Source: Pseudoalteromonas luteoviolacea (lineage in GTDB: Bacteria; Pseudomonadota; Gammaproteobacteria; Enterobacterales; Alteromonadaceae). Taken from it: DNA of 64,000 nucleotides. Under the pieces are notes generated by a model. It was given only the letters and a program-made list of their open reading frames with translations, made no database searches and was not told the origin of the DNA. Positions within the stretch are counted from its first letter, which is position 1. Every line of letters starts with the position of its first letter. Both the position numbers and the translations under genes were made by a program. This document shows, piece after piece, positions 46,611 through 55,755 of the stretch. The stretch covers positions 124,001 to 188,000 of the forward strand of contig NZ_JAKFZS010000005.1 in the NCBI RefSeq assembly GCF_021654285.1, read 5' to 3'.

Positions 46611-47789
46611 ATGTCAGTACCAGATTTTCTCGACATGTATAAAACCCTCATTGCTAAGCCATCAATCAGCGCTATTGATGAGTCGTTAGATCTGAGTAAC
46701 AAAGCAGTTATCGATGTACTCGCTAACTGGTGTCGCGATCTCGAATTTGAAGTTGAGATCACCGAGCTCACACACGCGCCCGGGAAATACAATTTATTAG
46801 CCCGAAGAGAGCCCCTCGATAGCAGTAAAAGTCACGGCGGGTTAATGCTCGCAGGCCATACAGATACGGTACCTTTTGACGACGCTCGTTGGCATTCAGA
46901 CCCCTTTGAGTTAACTGAAAAAGACAATAAGTTATTTGGGCTTGGTAGCATTGATATGAAGGGTTTTTTTGCATTTGTGATTACGGCTATATCGCAGCTT
47001 GATCGCAAATACCAGAATGCGCCTTTAATGATCCTCGCTACAGCAGATGAAGAAACCACCATGGCAGGCGCACAGCAAGTTGCCCAGCACACTTCCCTAA
47101 AACCAAAATACTGTGTGATCGGTGAGCCCACAGACATGGTGCCCGTGTTTGCACACAAAGGTCATATGAGTAGCGCTATCCGAGTCACAGGACGCTCAGG
47201 ACATAGTTCTGATCCAGACAGAGGCCTCAATGCCATCGAAGTTATGCAACAAGTGATCTCAAGATTGTTACATTTAAAAGAAGAATTAAAGAATAAATAT
47301 TCAATTGAGCACTTCGCTGTACCGTACCCAACTTTGAACCTAGGTCATATTCATGGTGGCGACAATGCCAATCGGATTTGTGGCTGCTGTGAACTTCACA
47401 TTGATATTAGACCATTGCCAGGTCTGAGCATCATTGAACTTGAGCAGATGCTATTAAATGCACTCAAGCCGATTAATGAACAACTTCCTGGCTGTGTCGA
47501 TGTCATTGCGCTTCATGACCCAATACCTGCTTTTAGTGGACGTACAGATTCTGGGCTTGTGAAGTTAGCTGAAAAACTCTCGAAGCAAAAAGCTATTGCA
47601 GTGAATTACTGCACCGAAGCGCCCTTCTTGCAACAGTTAGGCTGTGAAACCATTGTCATGGGCCCGGGCTCAATTAACCAAGCCCACCAGCCGGACGAGC
47701 ACTTAGATATGGATAAGATCATACCAAGTCAAAATGTGATTTTGGATTTAATCGAAAAGTGTTGCTTTACTAAAGAAAAAGCCAGCTAA
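46611..47789 (+). CDS. argE: Acetylornithine deacetylase ArgE
   Basis: This 392-residue M20-family metallohydrolase makes ornithine from N-acetylornithine. It has the metal motif [18 protein letters not shown], the general-base [11 protein letters not shown], and VIGEPTDM. The C-terminal metal His lies in [13 protein letters not shown]. It is divergent from the argCBFGH operon with the ARG boxes between, the classic arrangement. Presence of argE indicates the linear acetyl cycle rather than ArgJ recycling. Confidence 0.96.
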   Translation: MSVPDFLDMYKTLIAKPSISAIDESLDLSNKAVIDVLANWCRDLEFEVEITELTHAPGKYNLLARREPLDSSKSHGGLMLAGHTDTVPFDDARWHSDPFELTEKDNKLFGLGSIDMKGFFAFVITAISQLDRKYQNAPLMILATADEETTMAGAQQVAQHTSLKPKYCVIGEPTDMVPVFAHKGHMSSAIRVTGRSGHSSDPDRGLNAIEVMQQVISRLLHLKEELKNKYSIEHFAVPYPTLNLGHIHGGDNANRICGCCELHIDIRPLPGLSIIELEQMLLNALKPINEQLPGCVDVIALHDPIPAFSGRTDSGLVKLAEKLSKQKAIAVNYCTEAPFLQQLGCETIVMGPGSINQAHQPDEHLDMDKIIPSQNVILDLIEKCCFTKEKAS

Positions 47790-47801
47790 TTGCTGGCTCT
47801 T
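47774..47801. terminator. Hairpin between argE and the DUF3581 gene
   Basis: AGCCAGC and GCTGGCT form a 7-bp stem around TAATT. On the minus strand the tail is TTTTTCTTT, so it chiefly ends the DUF3581 gene. The plus-strand tail is poorer. Confidence 0.7.
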
Positions 47802-47804
47802 CGC

Positions 47805-48500
47805 TTACTTTAATGTGACTTTTCGCTCATTGTAGTAGGTAATCAAATCATCGATTGCCTGCTGGCAGTATTCTTTAATACCAGATACAAGCATATGTTT
47901 TTCGCCAAAGCCAACTTTTTCACCTTGACTTAGTAGCTCAAAGCGCAGAATGATCTTTCCGCGTTTCCCCTCATAGCTAAATTCAGGTGTTGCAGCTTCC
48001 AGTGTTACCTCTTCAATGTCCAGTGTGTCCAAATGAATAGACATTGACTCATAGATCACCATAGGGCGCGCTGGATTGATCATCACCTCTTGCTGACCCA
48101 TCAGCGGAATGATCACATGTGGAAAAGCTTTGCCAGAGAAGGCAACATAATTTTTAATTAGGCTCTCTACAAGCTGAGTGCATTGCTTGCTTTGGCCTGA
48201 ACGCTTTACAGACAACATGGTTTTTTCATTTGAAACAATGTCAAACTCGTCACTGCCTTCAGGAAACTCTAACACTGATGTTTCATCAACCATACCCGCA
48301 AAGGTAAAGTGCATGTTTTCACTCACACCATACTTATCAAGGACCAATGAAAACAGTAAGTCACCAGGAACACAGAATTTCTTTGCATCAATATCGTGCA
48401 AAGGGTTAAAGTCATCAGCCACCTGCTTTGCAAATTGACTGCCTTGTTCACGGTTGATCACGAGTTTATTGGTTTCTTGTTGGTAGTAGGGTGTAAGCAT
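47805..48500 (-). CDS. DUF3581-family protein
   Basis: This 231-residue cytoplasmic protein resembles the DUF3581 family of Shewanella, Vibrio and Pseudoalteromonas (identified from memory). The ADDFNPLHDIDAKKFCVPGD segment resembles MaoC/hotdog-fold hydratases, and a second hotdog-like half follows (about residues 120-225). An active role in acyl-thioester chemistry is an inference only. It is a single gene between argE and the cytochrome b561-type gene. Confidence 0.75.
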   Translation of the reverse strand: MLTPYYQQETNKLVINREQGSQFAKQVADDFNPLHDIDAKKFCVPGDLLFSLVLDKYGVSENMHFTFAGMVDETSVLEFPEGSDEFDIVSNEKTMLSVKRSGQSKQCTQLVESLIKNYVAFSGKAFPHVIIPLMGQQEVMINPARPMVIYESMSIHLDTLDIEEVTLEAATPEFSYEGKRGKIILRFELLSQGEKVGFGEKHMLVSGIKEYCQQAIDDLITYYNERKVTLK

Positions 48501-48676
48501 AGTTAACTTCTTTCTTGCATGAAAATCGCGCTATATTAGCAGAAAATAAGCACAGAGAGGTCATATCTCTATGCTAAATGTTGTAACTTTTGATGTCATC
48601 TGCATTTTTTATCTGTGATATCAGAAAACAGGTATCTCAAAAGCATATCACTGCAAGACGAAGGGCAATGCTAAAA

Positions 48677-49315
48677 CTACAACAGCGCAGTGAGAGGCTC
48701 TCCTCCCCATAACACCAAAATACCACTCGCTGCTAAAATAAATAATACATAAGCCCACAAACCGTTTTTAATAGTTGGCGCATTATCCGATGACGTCATT
48801 TTTCCTGTCAGCAAAGTTCGTAGCAGATTAATGCCTTTAATGCGGTACAGTAAAATAGCAATGAGATGCACACTTATACCGACCAATAAAATATCAATAT
48901 TGGTCTTGTGAATGCTACCCGCAAGCTCTACCCAATCGTAACTTACATAACTCACAAGCGGTCCATCCATCAAAATATCATCCGTAGTCATTAACCCAGA
49001 TATCAGTTGGACAAAAATAACCACAAAGAAAAACAGCACCATAATGCTGCCTGCTGGGTTATGCCCAATGTGCGCGCGTTTACTTTTAAGTGCTTTAACC
49101 ACCGCTTTTGGATGATGAAATAATGTTTTTAGCTTGGCGGTGTCGCTACCAAATACACCCCATACCACTCGCGTGATCATCAATGCTAATAACACATACC
49201 CAGTCACGAAGTGCAGATCAAGCCAACCTTCCTCTCCCGATACATATAAAGCAGCAATGCCAATGACGAGTAGCCAGTGAAACCCTCGAATAAATCCGTC
49301 CCACACTTTGATCAT
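48677..49315 (-). CDS. Cytochrome b561-type membrane protein
   Basis: This 212-residue protein has four to five membrane helices and conserved His positions (FHWLL, DLHFVTGY, SIHKTN, SVHLIAI) for two b-type hemes. The RVVWGVFGSDTAKL segment is typical of the cytochrome b/b6 family. Such proteins pass electrons from quinol or formate/hydrogen enzymes to acceptors (family knowledge). The frame extends upstream, but the ATG at 49315 (after GGGG) begins MIKVWDGFIRGFHW, the family start. No partner dehydrogenase is adjacent. Confidence 0.82.
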   Translation of the reverse strand: MIKVWDGFIRGFHWLLVIGIAALYVSGEEGWLDLHFVTGYVLLALMITRVVWGVFGSDTAKLKTLFHHPKAVVKALKSKRAHIGHNPAGSIMVLFFFVVIFVQLISGLMTTDDILMDGPLVSYVSYDWVELAGSIHKTNIDILLVGISVHLIAILLYRIKGINLLRTLLTGKMTSSDNAPTIKNGLWAYVLFILAASGILVLWGGEPLTALL

Positions 49316-49486
49316 AATTGCCCCTATTATTTTTGTGTGATTGCAAAGAGTACCTGAGGGCATAAACAAAAACGATGGTTTTGCGTTATAAAACGCAGAA
49401 ATTTTGCGGCAGGACAAAAGGTAGGGGAATAAAGATTACCATTGTGAATTGGGACGTCGATATGACGCCCAACTCAGTCTAATCGC

Positions 49487-50641
49487 TTACAAGCTCGCCA
49501 TAATGATCTGGCGGCTTTTATCCAGTGTAACAGCCTGTTGTTCACCCAGCGCTGTCATACCATGGCGCTCTAATTGAGCCGTGATCTTATCCACCGCCTC
49601 TTCACCAACACCATAATCACTTAAGCGTGTTTTCATATCAACGCGGTGGAAAAACTGCTCTGTCATTTCAATTGCCGATGCGATTGCTTGCGCTTCATCT
49701 GATATGTCCAGTCCTAAAACACGCTCTGCATATTGTAGTAGTTTCTCTCGTTTGTGCTCTGTTTGCTCTGACATCATTCTTGGTAAAATTATGGCGAGCG
49801 TCTGTGCATGATCCAAACCGTAAACCGCTGTGATCTCATGGCCAATCATATGCGTTGCCCAATCCTGTGGTACGCCCGCACCAATGAGACCATTAAGCGC
49901 CATAGTTGCCGACCACATCACATTGGCGCGTACTTTATAATCCACGTCATCTGACAGCAGCTTTGGACCCTCTTCCATCAATGTCATCAATAGACCCTCA
50001 GCGAATCGATCTTGTACCTTCGCATCAACAGGGTATGTCAGGTATTGCTCCATGGTGTGAACAAATGCATCAACAACGCCATTAGTTAATTGTCTCGTTG
50101 GAAGCGTTTCCATCACTTTTGGATCAAGTACTGCAAATTTAGGTTGGACAAGGATTGAAGCAAACGGCAGTTTGTCATGTGTGTCGCTATTTGACACTAC
50201 GCTAAAGCTGTTTGATTCTGATCCCGTTGCAGGTAGCGTTAATACCACACCAATTGGCAATGCAGATTTGACTTCTGCGCCTTTGCTCAGGATATCCCAT
50301 GGCTCGCCTTCAAAGTTGGCAGCCGCAGCGATGAATTTACTGCCATCTATCACTGAACCGCCACCCACTGCAAGAATATAGTTAAACTCTTCAGCCTTAA
50401 TTTTTTCCACTGCTTGCATGCAAGTTTGATAAGTCGGATTAGGCTCAATACCAGCAAACTCACCCCAGTTAAATTCACTTAAAGCGGCACTGACTTGCTC
50501 ATAAATACCATTTTTATGGATGCTGCCCCCACCATAAACCACCAATACTTTTGCTTCACTCGGAATAGCCTTGGTTATTTCAGCTACCTGTCCTTCACCA
50601 AAGAAGATCTCAGTCGGGTTGTAAAAATTAAAGTTAAGCAT
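49487..50641 (-). CDS. yqhD: Iron-containing alcohol dehydrogenase, YqhD-like
   Basis: This 384-residue group III alcohol dehydrogenase reduces aldehydes with NADPH. It starts NFNFYNPTEIFFGEGQ. It shows the cofactor GGGSIHK and GGGSVIDGSKF, and the metal-binding MIGHEITAVYGLDHAQTLAI. This matches E. coli YqhD (387). YqhD clears toxic aldehydes from lipid peroxidation. A LysR gene is divergent, taking the place that the AraC-type YqhC has in E. coli. Confidence 0.92.
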   Translation of the reverse strand: MLNFNFYNPTEIFFGEGQVAEITKAIPSEAKVLVVYGGGSIHKNGIYEQVSAALSEFNWGEFAGIEPNPTYQTCMQAVEKIKAEEFNYILAVGGGSVIDGSKFIAAAANFEGEPWDILSKGAEVKSALPIGVVLTLPATGSESNSFSVVSNSDTHDKLPFASILVQPKFAVLDPKVMETLPTRQLTNGVVDAFVHTMEQYLTYPVDAKVQDRFAEGLLMTLMEEGPKLLSDDVDYKVRANVMWSATMALNGLIGAGVPQDWATHMIGHEITAVYGLDHAQTLAIILPRMMSEQTEHKREKLLQYAERVLGLDISDEAQAIASAIEMTEQFFHRVDMKTRLSDYGVGEEAVDKITAQLERHGMTALGEQQAVTLDKSRQIIMASL

Positions 50642-50792
50642 AACTGCTCCTGTAATGACGGTATGTTATTTAATTGCGAGACAGTTTAATGGTATGCATA
50701 ACGAAGATCATTATTCAAAAGACAATTCACTTTTGCTCAGTTGCAATAATGGAGTATTATTCACCCTCATATTTGCACAGGTGATACATGAT

Positions 50793-51656
50793 ATGTGGCA
50801 AGGGTTAGATATTTTTTTAGCAGTTGTGGAGCACGGTAGTTTTAGCAAAGCAGCCAATGCTTTGGATGTGTCCACCTCCCATGTGAGTCGTCAGATACAG
50901 CAGTTAGAGTCCAGATTGGGAACGGTATTACTGCAGCGCACGACTCGCAGTATAAAGCTGACTGAAGAAGGACTCGCCTATGCAGCCAAATTGAAAGACA
51001 TTCAACACGCATTACTAGATGCCAATAATGAGCTACAAGGCGTCCAGCACACCCCCAAAGGACCGATCAGAATAACTGGGGCAGGCGACTTCGTTGCAAA
51101 TCGAGTTGCCCCTGTCATTGTTCAGTTTTGCCAACTTTATCCAGAGGTCGACGTGCATCTTGATTTCAATGCACGCAATGTCGATTTAGTCGAAGATGGC
51201 TTTGATTTAGCGATTCGCTTTGGACGCCTGCAAGACTCCAGACTCATCGCCCGTAAGCTCAGTACACGCTACATGAAGTTATTAGCAAGCCCTGACTATT
51301 TAGCAAAAGCGCCTCCTTTAAAATCTCCACAAGACTTGTCCCAACATAATTGCCTGATTGCGATTTCCAATCGCTGGCGATTCATTGGCGATAACGGCAT
51401 CGATGAGATCAAAGTCTCTGGTAACTGGCGAAGTAACAACCCACAAGCGATCCTGCATGCTTGCCGTTCAGGTCTTGGGATCGCCCATCTAGCTGAAGAC
51501 ATTGCCGAGCAAAGTCTAGCAAGTGGCGAGCTCGTGTCATTACTTGACGAGCATCAGGTCAATGATAATGCCAGTTGGCTGGTTTATCCCCGAAAAGACT
51601 TAATGCCACTGCGTGTTCGGCTCCTGATCGACTTTTTACTTACACACATAAAGTGA
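50793..51656 (+). CDS. LysR-family transcriptional regulator
   Basis: This 287-residue LysR protein has an N-terminal helix-turn-helix (FLAVVEHGSFSKAANAL and VSTSHVSRQIQQLES). A substrate-binding-like domain starts near residue 90. The frame opens earlier, but the ATG at 50793 begins MWQGLDIFLAVVEHG, the usual LysR start. It is divergent from the YqhD-like gene over a 151-base gap, so it probably controls that gene in response to an aldehyde or related compound (inference). Confidence 0.9.
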   Translation: MWQGLDIFLAVVEHGSFSKAANALDVSTSHVSRQIQQLESRLGTVLLQRTTRSIKLTEEGLAYAAKLKDIQHALLDANNELQGVQHTPKGPIRITGAGDFVANRVAPVIVQFCQLYPEVDVHLDFNARNVDLVEDGFDLAIRFGRLQDSRLIARKLSTRYMKLLASPDYLAKAPPLKSPQDLSQHNCLIAISNRWRFIGDNGIDEIKVSGNWRSNNPQAILHACRSGLGIAHLAEDIAEQSLASGELVSLLDEHQVNDNASWLVYPRKDLMPLRVRLLIDFLLTHIK

Positions 51657-51665
51657 TCTTTTCTA

Positions 51666-51715
51666 TTGCTAACACCGTAAGTTTACCCTAACATTTAAAT
51701 CGCGCACGATTAAAT
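51666..51715 (+). promoter_or_regulatory. Promoter with overlapping palindrome, gpx-ohrR operon
   Basis: TTGCTA (51666-51671) and TAACAT (51689-51694) are spaced 17 bases. Immediately downstream, ATTTAAATCG-cgca-CGATTAAAT (51693-51715) is an imperfect palindrome that would span the transcript start, ending 14 bases before the gpx ATG. The gene downstream encodes an OhrR-type repressor, so this is a good candidate for its operator. Confidence 0.6.
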
Positions 51716-51729
51716 CACTGGAGATATAA

Positions 51730-52212
51730 ATGCTTTACGAATTTACTGCCAATACCCTACAAGGCCAAGCCTATGACTTTTCAAATTTAAAAGGGAAAGT
51801 AGTACTTGTCGTGAATACGGCGAGTCAATGCGGTTTGACGCCGCAATATGAAGGGCTTCAACAGCTTCATAAAGAACTTCACGGTGAAGGGCTTGAAATC
51901 ATTGGTTTCCCATGCAATCAATTTGGGAAACAGGAACCAGGCAGTGCATCAGAGATCCAACAAGGCTGCTTAATCAATTACGGCGTCGACTTTACCATGA
52001 TGGAAAAAATTGAAGTCAATGGCTCTCAGGCACATCCGCTTTATCAATATCTCAAATCAGCACTGCCTGGGATATTAACCAACAACATCAAGTGGAACTT
52101 TACCAAGTTTTTAATTGGCAAAGATGGGCAACCACTTAAACGTTATGCGCCCACCACGAAGCCTGAAAAAATTAAAGCAGATATCATCAACGCCCTTGGA
52201 CACACTTCATGA
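51730..52212 (+). CDS. Glutathione peroxidase (thioredoxin-type)
   Basis: This 160-residue peroxidase has the catalytic site NTASQCGLTPQY with C34, and the other conserved residues in GFPCNQFG and WNFTKF. Such Cys enzymes usually run on thioredoxin rather than glutathione (family knowledge). They reduce lipid and organic hydroperoxides. Its stop overlaps the MarR/OhrR gene by four bases, so the pair is a peroxide-response operon. Confidence 0.94.
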   Translation: MLYEFTANTLQGQAYDFSNLKGKVVLVVNTASQCGLTPQYEGLQQLHKELHGEGLEIIGFPCNQFGKQEPGSASEIQQGCLINYGVDFTMMEKIEVNGSQAHPLYQYLKSALPGILTNNIKWNFTKFLIGKDGQPLKRYAPTTKPEKIKADIINALGHTS

Positions 52213-52652
52213 GCGACAAGCACCCTGAATTAAACTTAGACAATCAGCTTTGCTTTAGCTTATATGCAGCCTCAAGACACATTACACGCTTGTATCAGCC
52301 CATGCTGAAACAGCATAACTTAACCTACCCACAGTACATTGTGCTGCTGATCTTATGGCAAAAAGATGGCATGTTAGTCAAAGACATTGGGGAGCGTGCG
52401 CAGCTCAAGAGTAATACGCTAACCCCATTGTTAAAAAGGTTAGAGCAAAACGGATTAGTGACACGTCAAAGGGATAGTGAAGATGAAAGACAGTGTTATG
52501 TGTATCTGACTGAGCAAGGTAAAAGCTTAGAGAGTTTATGTGCTTGTATCCCCTCTCAAATGCTAAAGCAAACTGAGATGCCAGTAGAAAAACTCATCGA
52601 GCTCAAGCAACTGCTTGACCAGCTGATGGTCACAGAAGTGCATGGTAAGTAA
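52209..52652 (+). CDS. ohrR: OhrR-type MarR-family organic-hydroperoxide repressor
   Basis: This 147-residue MarR protein has an N-terminal LDNQLCFSLYAASR with the redox-sensing Cys (C15), which is the OhrR hallmark. A winged helix follows (LVKDIGERAQLKSNTLTPLL, DERQCYVYLT). OhrR is oxidised by organic hydroperoxides and then releases its operator. Usually the target is ohr; here a glutathione peroxidase stands in that place. Its ATG overlaps the peroxidase stop. Confidence 0.88.
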   Translation: MSDKHPELNLDNQLCFSLYAASRHITRLYQPMLKQHNLTYPQYIVLLILWQKDGMLVKDIGERAQLKSNTLTPLLKRLEQNGLVTRQRDSEDERQCYVYLTEQGKSLESLCACIPSQMLKQTEMPVEKLIELKQLLDQLMVTEVHGK

Positions 52653-52667
52653 GACACTTACCATGCA
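52639..52667. terminator. Hairpin between ohrR and gltX
   Basis: TGCATGGTAAGT and ACTTACCATGCA pair over 12 bases around AAGAC. It spans the ohrR stop codon and lies just beyond the gltX end. There is no clear U-tract on either strand, so it may act as a barrier or RNA 3' end structure rather than a classic terminator. Confidence 0.6.
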
Positions 52668-52674
52668 TCACAGG

Positions 52675-54162
52675 TTAGCCGATTGTTGGATACTCTCGGT
52701 ATGCCTTTTCTAGCTTTTTAGCCTGTTTCTTTGACACGCCGATGTGGTTAAGCGCCACACGTAGACGTGCACGAGAGAGATCTGAGCCCAGTACTTCCAT
52801 CGCATCCACAACAGATGTTGACGAAGTCTTACCGGTGATCGCGACAAAGATCGGCTCCAAGAATTCTTTGATCTTTAATTCATGGAACGTCGCAACACTT
52901 TTCGCAATCGCAAAAATCTCAGACTTATTCCAGCTTCGAAGCTTTTCCAATTCCCAAATAAAGAATTGAAGTGCTTGGGTGATCACCGTATCATCTGCCT
53001 TACCAGCAGTTAATAACGCTGGGTCATAACTTGGTATGCCACCAACAAAGTGACCAGCAAGATCGACCAGATCTGATAACGTATTAATACGTGCTTTTGC
53101 TTCAGGCAGCACTCGAGAAAGTGTCTGCGCATTGAATTTCCAATCAACAAAGCGCTGGATCAATTCTTCATCAGATAAGTTTTCACGGATCCACAAACCG
53201 TTTAACCAGCTTAACTTATCAACATCGAATACCGGTCCACCCAGTGATACACGTTTCATATCAAAATGTTCGATCATCTCAGCCAATGTGAACTTTTCAC
53301 GCTCATCAGGCATTGACCAACCCATGCGGCCTAAGTAGTTAAGCACAGCTTCAGGTAAGAAGCCCATTTCTTTGTAATAGTTGATAGAAGTCGGGTTCTT
53401 ACGCTTTGACAGTTTTGATTTATCTGGGTTGCGTAGTAGAGGTAAGTGACCTAATACAGGCGCTTCCCAACCAAGATCTTCATACAGCTTTAACAGCTTA
53501 GGCGCAGAGTTGATCCACTCTTCACCTCGGAAAATGTGGCTGATCTGCATGTGGTGATCATCCACAACGTTCGCCATGAAGTAAGTTGGAAAACCATCCG
53601 CTTTCAACAGCACTTGCATGTCTACGTTTTCCCAAGGGATCTCAATCTCACCACGAAGGTAATCGTTAAACTTAAACGTGCCTTCCTCAGGAATAGTCAT
53701 GCGGATAACGTAAGGTTTACCTACGTCTAAATTTGCTTGAATTTCTTCTTTGCTTAAACGTAGACCACGACCATCATATTTAGGGCGAAGACCTTCAGCC
53801 ATTTGTTCTTCACGCATTTGATCAAGCTCTTCCGCGGTTGCAAAACAGTAAAACGCTTTGCCTTCTTCCACTAGCTGATGAGCAAACTTTTGATATAACT
53901 CTGTGCGCTCTGACTGACGGTATGGACCAAACTCACCGCCTACATCCGGACCGTGGTCCCAGTTAAGACCTAACCAACGTAAGCTATCCATGATAGCCTG
54001 CTCAGATTCTGGCGTGCTTCTAACCTGATCGGTATCTTCGATACGCAATACAAATTCACCACCTTGTTGCTTAGCAAAGCAGTAGTTAAATAGCGCTATA
54101 TAAGCAGTACCTAAATGCGGATCACCTGTCGGAGAGGGCGCAACACGTGTACGGATTGTCAT
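52675..54162 (-). CDS. gltX: Glutamyl-tRNA synthetase
   Basis: This 495-residue class I synthetase charges tRNA-Glu. HIGH-type motif [13 protein letters not shown] lies near residue 10 and KMSKS-type KLSKRKNP near residue 255. The C-terminal anticodon-binding helical domain fills residues 330-495. The Zn-binding Cys cluster of the E. coli enzyme is not evident ([10 protein letters not shown]). Length is a little above the E. coli form (471). It is a single gene. Confidence 0.96.
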   Translation of the reverse strand: MTIRTRVAPSPTGDPHLGTAYIALFNYCFAKQQGGEFVLRIEDTDQVRSTPESEQAIMDSLRWLGLNWDHGPDVGGEFGPYRQSERTELYQKFAHQLVEEGKAFYCFATAEELDQMREEQMAEGLRPKYDGRGLRLSKEEIQANLDVGKPYVIRMTIPEEGTFKFNDYLRGEIEIPWENVDMQVLLKADGFPTYFMANVVDDHHMQISHIFRGEEWINSAPKLLKLYEDLGWEAPVLGHLPLLRNPDKSKLSKRKNPTSINYYKEMGFLPEAVLNYLGRMGWSMPDEREKFTLAEMIEHFDMKRVSLGGPVFDVDKLSWLNGLWIRENLSDEELIQRFVDWKFNAQTLSRVLPEAKARINTLSDLVDLAGHFVGGIPSYDPALLTAGKADDTVITQALQFFIWELEKLRSWNKSEIFAIAKSVATFHELKIKEFLEPIFVAITGKTSSTSVVDAMEVLGSDLSRARLRVALNHIGVSKKQAKKLEKAYREYPTIG

Positions 54163-54254
54163 GATATGTCTCTTAAATTCGTTACTAAAAATAATAAATG
54201 GAATGCTAGCACAGCCTCAGCATAGGGAAAATAGCTAGCATCATTGACTGTGCG

Positions 54255-54620
54255 TTAAGCTGAGCGCTCTAGCCCTTGTAAATAGCTCACAATGTCACTG
54301 GATTCATAAAGCCAAGTTACTTGCCCTTGATCTTCAATTCTCAGGCAAGGCACTTTGACCTTTCCGCCCTGTTCGAGTAACTCTTGGCGGTATGCTGCAT
54401 TGCTTTTTGCATCACGAGTTTCAAGCTTTAAGCCTTCACGTTTTGCAACACGTCTCACTTTGACGCAAAAAGGGCAAGCCTTAAACTGATATAGTTTTAG
54501 GTTTTGCGTAATGGTGTCGAGTTGCAGCTGTGCTTGCGCCGAGCGTTTTTTACTTCTTGGTGTAAAAACAAAGTCGAATAATAAGATAAGACGGCCAAGC
54601 AACCAACGGATCAGTTTCAT
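54255..54620 (-). CDS. Glutaredoxin-domain protein with an N-terminal membrane anchor
   Basis: This 121-residue protein has a hydrophobic N-terminal stretch (residues 3-20) and a glutaredoxin fold with active site FKACPFCVKVRR (CPFC). TVP-like and C-terminal motifs (VKVPCLRI, ESSDIVSYL) follow. Similar proteins are called glutathione S-transferase N-terminal domain or glutaredoxin-like. The start is ATG at 54620 after GGGAG; a TTG six codons earlier is less likely. Its redox partner is unknown. Confidence 0.85.
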   Translation of the reverse strand: MKLIRWLLGRLILLFDFVFTPRSKKRSAQAQLQLDTITQNLKLYQFKACPFCVKVRRVAKREGLKLETRDAKSNAAYRQELLEQGGKVKVPCLRIEDQGQVTWLYESSDIVSYLQGLERSA

Positions 54621-54753
54621 GAATATTCTCCCAGTCAAAATCGGCGCTAGAATACCATAAAGCTGCGCAACATACGCGCAAAAGTTCCTATAAAAGTATA
54701 TTTCGTAACCGGAAAATCAAACCAAATACGGCTGAATTTCTCTTTAGAGTGGC

Positions 54754-55707
54754 TTAAAAAAGTTCAATGTCTGTTTCCGCCTTTGCTTGCCCGGCGATCC
54801 CTAATTCTTCAAAATCCACAACCTGATCCCGGCCATGCTTCTTAGCGTAATAAAGTGCCAGATCAGCCTCGTGAACCAACTCTGACACTTGAGCAATTTC
54901 TTCTAAAACTGTGTAACCAATACTGATGGTGAGCTTTTTAACTTGAGGAAAGTTAAATGCGGAGATGACTTTGCGCACACGATTGAGCAGAGATCTGGCT
55001 TCGCTTCTGTCATGGGCTTGAAACAATACAGCAAACTCTTCACCGCCATAGCGAAAAACAAAATCTTCTGCACGGAAGTTATCTTTAAGCTGCTGTGCAA
55101 CCAGCAACAGCACTTCATCGCCAATAACATGACCAAAATTGTCATTTACAATTTTAAAGTGATCAATATCAAACAATGCTAAGTACCATTTCCGAATCCC
55201 TTGCTGCTCCCGCTTAATGACAAACCCTTCACCTGTGATGATCTCAATTACTTTGTCATCAAATGTCTGCCGATTTAATAATTGAGTCAACGGATCTATA
55301 CGGCCCAGAGCAAGGGTATTGAGTTGGTGATAAAAAACATTGATCAAATGGGCAATCAGATAACTGCGTGCAGTGGGTAGTCTCTCTCCAATCCATAATA
55401 AGCCCATAATGGCTTTGTTACTTCTCAATACAATGCACAGGTGGTTGTCACCACACAAAATATGCTGGTGCTTAAGTGTCTCTGCCCGCGCTAATAAATA
55501 CTCCAAATCTGGCGGTGTTTTAGAGGATGACAAAGCTAAGAGCTTTAAGCGCTCTTTGTCAGATAAACTTGGGGCGAGGTACATGGCCATGGGTATATCT
55601 GGAAGCAGTTCAGTGAGGATTGTCTGAATACGCTTATACAAGTCATTTTCACTGCGTATCTGCAACAAGCTAATCGCAAATTCATGTCCGCATGGCGATA
55701 TATCCAC
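54754..55707 (-). CDS. GGDEF-domain diguanylate cyclase
   Basis: This 317-residue protein makes c-di-GMP. The N-terminal half (about residues 1-135) looks like a GAF-type sensor without a membrane segment. The GGDEF domain (about 135-305) has DPLTQLLNRQTFD, FDIDHFKIVND and the active site RYGGEEFAVLF. The inhibitory site RAED lies five residues before it, so product feedback is expected. It is a single gene between proB and the glutaredoxin gene. Confidence 0.93.
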   Translation of the reverse strand: MDISPCGHEFAISLLQIRSENDLYKRIQTILTELLPDIPMAMYLAPSLSDKERLKLLALSSSKTPPDLEYLLARAETLKHQHILCGDNHLCIVLRSNKAIMGLLWIGERLPTARSYLIAHLINVFYHQLNTLALGRIDPLTQLLNRQTFDDKVIEIITGEGFVIKREQQGIRKWYLALFDIDHFKIVNDNFGHVIGDEVLLLVAQQLKDNFRAEDFVFRYGGEEFAVLFQAHDRSEARSLLNRVRKVISAFNFPQVKKLTISIGYTVLEEIAQVSELVHEADLALYYAKKHGRDQVVDFEELGIAGQAKAETDIELF

Positions 55708-55755
55708 ACTGAAGTCTCCAAAAACCCTCTCACAGTATAGCTTAGTCCCTCTTAG

